Shown here: in pieces, positions 56,927-64,000 of the stretch
Layout: every line of letters begins with the position of its first letter
How positions within the stretch are numbered: the first letter of the stretch is position 1
Source of the DNA: Tridacna crocea
Lineage: Eukaryota > Mollusca > Bivalvia > Cardiida > Cardiidae
Direction: 5' to 3'
NCBI GenBank assembly: GCA_943736015.1
Contig: OX031069.1
Coordinates: 26,107,235-26,171,234, forward strand
DNA: 64,000 nt
The notes under the pieces: model-generated
Told to the model about the DNA's origin: nothing
Databases searched by the model: none
What the model saw: the letters and a program-made list of their open reading frames with translations, nothing else
Made by a program: the position numbers and the translations under genes

Positions 56927-59203
56927 TTAAATCTTTACTAAACAACAACAGTTCAGACTGGTCCAAATTCGAAGCACTTGCAGACGACAAAATAAACATA
57001 TCTCAAAAATTGAAATTGGTTTCTAGCAGGGTAAAAAATGTTGTGGGAAGAGGAGAAAATGCTGGTTACCAGAATTTTTAGCTCACCTGAGCACAACATG
57101 CTCAAGGGGAGCTTTTAGGATCACCCGGTGTCCGTCGTCCGTCTTCCGTCGTGCTTCGTCCGTCGTCAACAATTCCTTAAACATCAACTCCTCCTAAACC
57201 ACTGGGCCAATTTGGACCAAACTTGGCTGGAATGTTCCTTGGGAAGTCCTCTTTAAAAACTGTTCACAGAATTTGATTCCGTCAAAAACTCTGGTTGCCA
57301 TGGCAACCAAATGGAATTTTCTAGGAAAAATCTTATTCTCTGAAACCGCTGGCCAGATTTTAAAATAATTTCACAGAGATGTTCATTGAGTGACCCTTTT
57401 CAAAAAATGTTCGCGAAATTTTAATCCCACAAGAAACACGGCTCTGGTGAATGGGGGCTACTTGCACCATACAGCAAAGAAGAAATTCTTAAAAATTCTT
57501 CTTCTCTGAAACCACTGGTCAGATTTTGAAATAATTTTTCAGGGATGTTCTTTTGGTGACCCTTTTCAAAAATTGTTCACGAAATTTTCATCCATCAAGA
57601 AACATGGCTCTGGTGAATGGGGGCTACTTGCACTATATGGCAAAAAGGAATTCTTAAAAATTCTTCTTCTCTGAAACCCCTGGTCAGATCTTAAAATAAT
57701 TTCACAGAGATGCTCCTTGGGTGACCCTTTTCAAAAACTGTTCGCGAAATTTTGATCAGTCAAGAAACATGGCTCTGGTGAAAGGGGGCTACTTGCACTA
57801 TATGGCAAAGAAGAAATTCTTAAAAATTCTTCTTTTCTGAAACTGCTGATCAGATTTTAAAATAATTTCTCAGGGATGTTCTTTGGGTGACCCTTTTCAA
57901 AAGTTGTTCGAGAAATTTTGATCCGTCAAGAAATATGGCTCTGTTGAATGGGGGCTACTTGCACTATACAGACATAAGGAAATTCTTGAAATTGCTTCTT
58001 CTCTGAAACCACTGGTCAGATTTTGAAATAATTTCACAGAGATATTCCTTAGGTGACCCTTATAAAAATTGTTTGCGAAATTTTGATCTGTCAAGAAACA
58101 TGGCTCTAGTGAATGGGAGCTACTTGCACTATATGGATATGAAGAAATTCTTGAAAATTCTTCTTCCCTGAAACCTCTTGTCAGCTTTAGAAATAAGTTC
58201 ACAGCAATGTTCCATGGGTGACCTTTTTCAATAATTGTTCGCGAAATTTTGATCCGTCAAGAAACATGGCTCTGGTGAATAAGGTCTACCTGCACTATAC
58301 AGATATGAATGAAATCTTGAAAATTCTTCTTCTCTGAAATGGCATATCAGATTTTAAAATAATTTCTCAGGGATGTTCTTTGGGTGACCCTTTTCAAAAA
58401 TTGTTCGCGAAATTTTGATCCGTCAAGAAATATGGCTCTGTTGAATGGGGGCTAGTTGCACTATATGGACATGAAGAAAGTCTTGAAATTTCTTCTTCTC
58501 TGAAACCACTGGTCAGATTTTGAAATAATTTAACAGAGATATACCTTGGGTGACCCTTTTCAAAGTTGTTCGCGAAATTTTGATCTGTCAAGAAACATGG
58601 CAATGGTGAATGGGGGCTACTTGCACTATATGGATATGAAGAAATTCTTGAAAATTCTTCTTTTCTGAAACCCCTGGTCAGCTTTAGAAATAATTTTACA
58701 GCAGTGTTCCATGGATGACCTTTTTCAATAATTGTTCGCAAAATTTTGATCCGTCAAGAAACATGGCTCTGGTGAATGGGGTCTAACTGCACTATACGGA
58801 TACGAAGGAATTCTTGAAAATTCTTCTTCTCTGAAATGGCTTGTCAGATTTTAAAATAACTTCACAGCAATTGTTCACGAAATTTTGATCCGTCAAGAAA
58901 CATGGCTCTGGTAAATGGGGGCTACTTGCACTATATGGAAATTAAGAAATTTTTAAAAATTCTTCATTTCTGAAACAGATGGTCAGATTTTGAAATGACT
59001 TTTACAGGTGACCTTTTGAAAATTGCTTGGCAAAATAATGATTTTGTTTCCAATGTTTCAATTCTAAAAAAAAAAAGGCTACGGTCCTCTCAAAAATTCA
59101 GGTGAGCGATCCAGGGCCTTCTTGGCCCTCTTGTTTCCTTATCCCACAATGTTTTCAAAAGGCTTCTGTCTCAGGGTCATACAAACCAGGGTTTGTTTGG
59201 TAA
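56927..59203. mobile_element. TTAA MITE split by a tandem-repeat element
   Basis: Left half 56927-57079 runs to TGGTTACCAGAATTTTT. Right half resumes at about 59134 with TTTCCTTATCCCACAATG and ends near 59203. The break is in the second stem. Confidence 0.85.
57080..59133 (-). mobile_element. Complete tandem-core element inside a MITE
   Basis: AGCTCACCTGAGCAC hairpin at the left. About eleven units of about 155-160 bp follow (GAAACCACTGGTCAGATTTT, GAAATTTTGATCCGTCAAGA). It ends GGTGAGCGATCCAGGGCC...GGCCCTCTTG. The surrounding MITE fixes its borders to within a base or two. Confidence 0.85.
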
Positions 59204-59432
59204 ACAAAAAGACAAAATTTAGACTTGTTCAATTTGAAAGCATTTACAGACAGGAAGTTAAATGTGGTTCTAATGATGGAATTTGTCATTGAAAGGGAAG
59301 AAAACATTGTGGAAAAAGTTAAAAATGCTGGTCAACAGCATTTTCTCCTACTTCCCACAATGTTTTCAGAAGTCTCATTTCCAAGAATCGTTAAAATTGG
59401 AGATTGTGTGGTAAAGGATTCAAAAGACTATT
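59203..59432. mobile_element. TTAA MITE with decayed termini
   Basis: Arms and hairpin clear, right end GTGTGGTAAAGGATTC. Confidence 0.8.
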
Positions 59433-59536
59433 TGTCCGACTTCACTGGTTTTCCTTGGGTCAAGTTCTGTCAAAGGTGTTTAGGTCTTTAGCCGACAACA
59501 AATAGTTAGACATGTAAATATGTAGATGTGTCATAA

Positions 59537-59762
59537 TTAATCTTCCACCACACAATCCTTTTGATGACCCTGAGAAAGAAAGCCTTTAGAAAACATCGTG
59601 TGAAAAGGAGAAAATGCTGGTAAGCAGCATTTTCTCCTTTTCTCACAATGTTTTCTACCCTTCACAAAACAAATTTAACAGTTTCATTCACTTTTATTTT
59701 GTTGTCTGCAAATGCTTTCGATTTGGACAAGCCTAAAATATTGTCGTTTGGTAATTAGTTAC
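59537..59762. mobile_element. TTAA MITE
   Basis: Full length; stem ATCGTGTGAAAAGG against CCTTTTCTCACAATG, partly matched. Confidence 0.88.
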
Positions 59763-59814
59763 AGAATTCATTGCCATACAGAAATCTGCTGCCATAGGAA
59801 TCTTAATAAGTATA

Positions 59815-60065
59815 GTTTATTGCTTTACCTCACAATCCCGTTCCTTAGAAAAAAGCCTTTTGAAAACATTGTAGGAAAAAAAGAAAATGCTGGTATCCAG
59901 CATTTTCTCCTTTTCCCACATTGTTTTCTACTGTTTTCTACTGTTCCAAAAACAAGTTTCAACAATGTACCATACAAACCTGAGTCTTAATGAGGATAAC
60001 GAAAACATGTTGGAAGAAGAGAAAAGATGGTGAGCAGCATTTTCTACTTTTCCCATTATATCTTC
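59815..60065. mobile_element. Two truncated MITEs
   Basis: About 59815-59960 and 59985-60065, with hairpins but no right terminus; TACTGTTTTC is locally duplicated. Confidence 0.65.
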
Positions 60066-60085
60066 CACCATTTCATCTATAAACT

Positions 60086-60314
60086 TTAACTCTTTCCCAA
60101 ATGGCAAATTTTGGACCAGACCAAATTGAAAGCATTTTGCATATTTCAAATTAACAGTTGCTTAAAAGATTATTTTTCTATATGATAGGGCAGAAAACAT
60201 TGTGGGAGAAGGAGAAAATGCTGGTTACCAGCATTTTCTCCTTTTCCCACAATATTTTCAAAAGGCTTCTATTCCTGACCCATAAAAACCAGGGATTCTT
60301 TGGGAAATGGTTAA
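60086..60314. mobile_element. TTAA MITE, CTTTCCC-end subfamily
   Basis: TTAACTCTTTCCCAAATGG to TTTGGGAAATGGTTAA. Confidence 0.88.
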
Positions 60315-60370
60315 AGGCACATTTAATTTGTAATGTGCAAGTACTTTTGATTCTTAGATTTTTGTCATTA

Positions 60371-60392
60371 GGTCTAGTCTAGTCTAGTCTAA
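60371..60392 (+). repeat. (GTCTA)n microsatellite
   Basis: Four tandem GTCTA units. Confidence 0.9.
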
Positions 60393-60518
60393 TTGTTGAT
60401 TTTTAAATAAAGGCCACCGACCCATTATACACATACATGTATAAAGATTTACTGAAAGTACAAACATGCATGAGTTGTGTACATGAAGTCATCATCTAAA
60501 AAAAAATGTCAAAATTTA

Positions 60519-60572
60519 GACTATCATCATCACCATCATCTTCACCATCATCGTCATCATTATCATCAGCAA
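60519..60572 (+). repeat. (ATC/ACC)n microsatellite
   Basis: Trinucleotide tract of CATCATCACCATCATCTTC type. Confidence 0.9.
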
Positions 60573-60589
60573 CATTTGATTAACTCTTT

Positions 60590-61050
60590 ACCACACAATC
60601 CCGACTTTTAACGACCCTGAGAAGGAGATTGTTTGAAAGCATTGAGGGAAAAGAAGAAAATGCTGGTAACCAGCATTTTCTCCTTTTTTCCCACAATATT
60701 TTCTGCCCCTCCCAATACAAATTTCAATTTTTGAGTCACATTTACTTTGTCGTCTGCAAATGCTTTCAGTTTGGGCAGGTCTGAAATTTTGCAGTTTGTT
60801 AAAAGAGTTTATAGAATTGGAGTTTAACCAATTACCACACAATCCCTACTTTTGACGCCCCTGAGTGAAGCCTTGAGAAAATATTGTGGGAAAAGGAGAA
60901 AATGCTGGTAACCAGCATTTTCTCCTTTTCCCACAATGTTTTCTACCCTTGACAACACAAATTTCAAATTTTCAGTCACTTTTATTTTGTCGTCCGCAAA
61001 TGCTTTCAGTTTTGACAAGTCTATAATATTGTCATTTGGTAATGAGTTAA
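60590..61050. mobile_element. Two neighbouring TTAA MITEs
   Basis: 60590-60811 and 60824-61050, separated by about 12 bp. Confidence 0.88.
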
Positions 61051-61212
61051 ACTGATTTTAACCCTTCAAAAACAAAACCCAGAATTAAAATCAGAATCTC
61101 TTGTTAAAATCATGCCTTTGTCTATGTAAGGATGCAAGAAAATAGTAATAGTAAAGATCATGGGTTAAAATAATGGTACTGTCAAGGGAATAGATTTGCA
61201 CAGGGTGGCTTA

Positions 61213-61678
61213 TATATGTCGTAGTCCAAACTGGAATCCAGGCAGATCCGGAATCTGCCTAGACCATACTGGAATTTGTCTATAACGAAGCAGGATTTCA
61301 GTTTAGCTTTGCAGCTCTACAATCTGCCTAAACCAAATTTTAATAATTTCTCGTTGAATACAGGGCGTCTACATATGAATCATCTTACTTTTATACGTAA
61401 ACTCCAATATAAAAGAAGTTTTAGTCAGAAATTCAGAGTAAATATAAATTTTGAATGTTTTGTACTAATAAAAAAGGTGGAAAAAAGAGCTATTGTGGAA
61501 AAAAATCATATAAAATGCTTTAAATGAAAATACCTCTCAATTGTAAACATAATTAGATCAATATATTTAAATAAAATATTAGAAAACGATGCATTTTGGT
61601 CTACACAAAATTTGAATTCTAATTTGGTCTAGGCAGATTCCGGATCTGCCTAGATTCCAATCTGGCCTACGACATATA
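61213..61678. mobile_element. TIR element with a palindrome in each repeat
   Basis: 466 bp. TATATGTCGTAG at the left mirrors CTACGACATATA at the right over about 65 bp. Each arm holds GGCAGATCCGGAATCTGCC or its mirror. Flanking TA repeats would suit a TA-target transposase. Confidence 0.8.
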
Positions 61679-61799
61679 CATTGAAAACTGTGATGAAATA
61701 TTTTATTGAACTTTGTTGGGAACTTTTCAATACATGTTCTGGCAAAAGGGGGCTTAGTGTTTATCCATGACCCATTAGACTAGGCAAGTCATCATATTA

Positions 61800-62253
61800 T
61801 TAACACTTTACCAAATGAAAAAAATTTAGACTGGTCCAAATTGAAAGCACTTGCAGACGACAAAATGAATGTGACTAAAGTAATGAAATTTGTCTTAGGA
61901 AGGGAAGAAACATTGTGGGAAATGGATAAAAATGCTGTTTAATACCAGCATTTTCTTTTTCCACAATGTTCTTAACCCATTACCACACAATGACGACTTT
62001 TAACGCCCCTGAGAAAGAAGCCTTTTGAAAACTTTGTGAGAAAAGGAGAAAATGCTGGTAACCAGCATTTTCTCCTTTTCCCACAAAGTTTTCTACCCTA
62101 TCAAAGCAATATTGAACCATTTCAGCCACTTTGAAACTGTCGTCTGCAAATGGTTTCAATTTGGATAGGTCTAAAATTTTGCTGTGTGGTAAGGAGTTAA
62201 AAAGCTTCTTTCATGTTGATGCTAAAAGTCAGGATTGTGGGGTGTAGGGTTAA
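61800..62253. mobile_element. Three-member MITE array
   Basis: 61800-61975 (stops at the hairpin), 61972-62200 full length, 62197-62253 right-arm fragment. Confidence 0.85.
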
Positions 62254-62339
62254 GGATCCATAAAATAGGCTTAGTCTAATGAATGAGTGAATCCGGAGAA
62301 AGAGTGGTTGTTGAACATACAGAAAATTGACCAATAGCA

Positions 62340-62397
62340 AATTGTTCCTACCCAGGCCAGCCTGCAAAGAGTGTGTAGGCTGACCTGGGTCGACACA
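62340..62397. repeat. Short palindrome CCCAGGCCAGCCTGC
   Basis: CCCAGGCCAGCCTGC pairs with GTAGGCTGACCTGGG over a short loop; likely a small foldback relic. Confidence 0.5.
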
Positions 62398-62410
62398 GTT
62401 TGCAAATGCA

Positions 62411-62639
62411 TTAACCCATTACCACACAATCCCTACTTTTGACACCCCTGAGAAAGAAGCCTTTTGAAAACACTGTGGGAAAAGGAGAAAATGCTGGTAA
62501 CCAGCATTTTCTCCTTTTCCCCCAGTGTTTTCTACCCTTCCCAGAACAAATTTTAATTTTTCAGTCACCTTTATTTTGTCGTCTGCAAATGCTTTCAATT
62601 TGAACCAGTCTAAAATTTTGTCGTGTGGTAAAGAGTTAA
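62411..62639. mobile_element. TTAA MITE
   Basis: Full length; stem ACACTGTGGG against CCCCAGTGT. Confidence 0.92.
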
Positions 62640-62669
62640 GCCCCCTTTTAACAGACCTTTGCTCATATT

Positions 62670-62895
62670 TTTACCACTCTTTACCAGACTACCGTGTTTT
62701 GGACTTGCCCAATTTGAAAGCATTTGCAGGCTTCAAAGTAAAAGTGGCTTAAATGATTGGATTTGTCTCTGACGGAAGAAAACATTGTGCCAAAAGAAGA
62801 AAATGCTGGTAAGCAGCATTTTCTTCTTTTCTCAAAATGTTTTCAAAGCGCATCTCAAGATAGATGAAACAGCAGATCGTTTGGTAATGGGCTAA
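62670..62895. mobile_element. TTAA MITE with decayed left end
   Basis: CACTCTTTACCAGACTACCG at the left, GTTTGGTAATGGGCTAA at the right. Confidence 0.8.
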
Positions 62896-63309
62896 TGATA
62901 TATTATTTCAGATTGTTAGAAAAATAACAAAGTATAACATGAAATTGTAAGTTGTAATGACTAGAGGGTACTGTTACATAATTATACATAATTTTTTAAT
63001 CATATATCATAATCATATATCTGTTTTCTGGGCAGGAAGCCTAAGTACGGGATGAAATATAATTATATTTTTTTTGTATTTACATGTCATTTGATACATC
63101 CTGTAGTACCATATTCTTTATACATTATATTTCATGTGTCTATTTTTAGAAATGTTATGGGTAAAAAAATGATGTCATTTAAGCTGGGGGGAATTATTTC
63201 GCCGTCACAGTGAATATTTTCCTCATGCCGAAAATCTGGTCAATTGACTTGAGATCACTCGTTTTGAAAGTGGCATTCTTTGACAAAATGATCCGAGGAA
63301 ATTTATTTA

Positions 63310-63450
63310 TCAGCTTGCGGTTAATATGGGGAAATATTTGCCTCAAAAGGAAAAGGTCTACGAAAATAACTCATGCCTTAAGGTACTAGTTATTTTCACA
63401 TACCTTTCCCTTTTTCGGCAAATATTTTCCAATATTAACCACAAGCTCGT
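63310..63450. mobile_element. Foldback element before the duplicated exon
   Basis: Two arms of about 70 bp meet near 63380: CAGCTTGCGGTTAATATGGG mirrors CCAATATTAACCACAAGCTC. Confidence 0.8.
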
Positions 63451-63513
63451 GAAATCTACATTATTTTTTTTGTGTTTGTAATGGGTTAATTTTTTTGTTC
63501 CTTTTCATGTCAG

Positions 63514-64000
63514 GTACAGAGGTAGACTTCAACATATCCACTGCCACGTCTCTGATAAATGTCACCGAGAAAACAGATGGAAGTTGCAAGAAAGAAATTT
63601 ATGAAGAAACGAGAATCCACTATGCTTTTATAATAACTTGCATATTTCTGGTCCTTTCCTCTGTACCATTTATAAAAATGTTCCTCGATAAACTAATATC
63701 AAAGAGGAGACATAGTATTCACGCCAACAAGGATAATCTTGAAAGGCTGGATAAACTTCCATTTGGTTTAAAATTGAGCTTGCTGATTTTAATCGCTGCA
63801 ATGTTTCTCGTGTATTGTGCTATCGAAGATAGTTTTGGTGGCCTAATGATGACTTTTTGTTTGAATTATCTGAAATATGACAAAAGTAAGGGTAGCTTAG
63901 CAACAAGTTTGTATTGGGCATGTTTCTCAGTGGGCCGGTTTTCCGGTATATTTTTGGTACGCAGTTTAAGCCCAATCACATGGTTATTTACGTTTTGCAC
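63514..64000 (+). CDS. Second copy of the transporter last exon, cut by window edge
   Basis: Preceded by TTTTCATGTCAG, matching the acceptor of the 55702 exon. The translation differs at only a few residues: VDF for VYH at the start, SV for SI, ISK for RSK, RLD for RPD, LVY for LMY and LKY for LEY. No stop or frameshift occurs in the visible 487 bases. The intronic pyrimidine tract before it is also similar. No second copies of the upstream exons are visible between 56595 and 63513. It is either a duplicated alternative last exon or the edge of a partial tandem duplication. Confidence 0.88.

Noticed and set aside
57897-58741. Minus-strand frames of 101 and 115 residues with internal repeats
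   Set aside because: They are read-throughs of the tandem units of the pearl-like element.
9395-62640. Many short proteins sharing ENIVGKGENAGNQHFLLF-like sequence
   Set aside because: They are translations of the MITE hairpin in different frames, occur in every copy and have no conserved start or codon pattern.

Overview
This is an AT-rich animal nuclear sequence, most likely from a mollusc and probably a bivalve. The coding exons are split by introns with standard GT/AG junctions. The repeats fit bivalves: elements with tandem ~155-167 bp cores, a GACG microsatellite and hairpin ends (pearl/BIV160-like), and tRNA-derived SINEs. The species cannot be named from the sequence. Nothing looks prokaryotic, and most short open frames are translations of repeats.

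Layout. 1-17.8 kb is almost all repeats, plus one likely minus-strand exon (8889-9009). 17.8-31.9 kb holds a clan-2-type cytochrome P450 gene on the plus strand: seven exons that join in frame, with only a short N-terminal exon not found. 31.9-47.5 kb is intergenic, with nested elements (35.9-36.7, 40.1-41.0 kb) and a LINE remnant (38.8-39.0 kb). 47.6-56.6 kb holds a major facilitator gene like MFSD4B/NAGLT1 (sodium-dependent glucose transporter 1), five exons on the plus strand. 56.6-63.5 kb is repeats. From 63514 to the window edge there is a second, nearly identical copy of the transporter's last exon.

The dominant feature is one family of short non-autonomous DNA transposons, about 230 bp long. 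I counted roughly 90 copies and fragments by eye. They are flanked by TTAA, end in CYCWTTACC-type inverted repeats, and carry a near-perfect central palindrome of about 66 bp. TTAA targets and CCC-type termini suggest the piggyBac superfamily. Two nested insertions whose pre-insertion sequence survives elsewhere in the window support the TTAA target. Many copies sit head to tail sharing one TTAA. Stem substitutions are matched on both arms in several copies.

The P450 and the transporter are neighbours on one strand, but nothing shows a functional link. Their introns are where most of the elements have accumulated, some within 11-45 bp of a splice acceptor.
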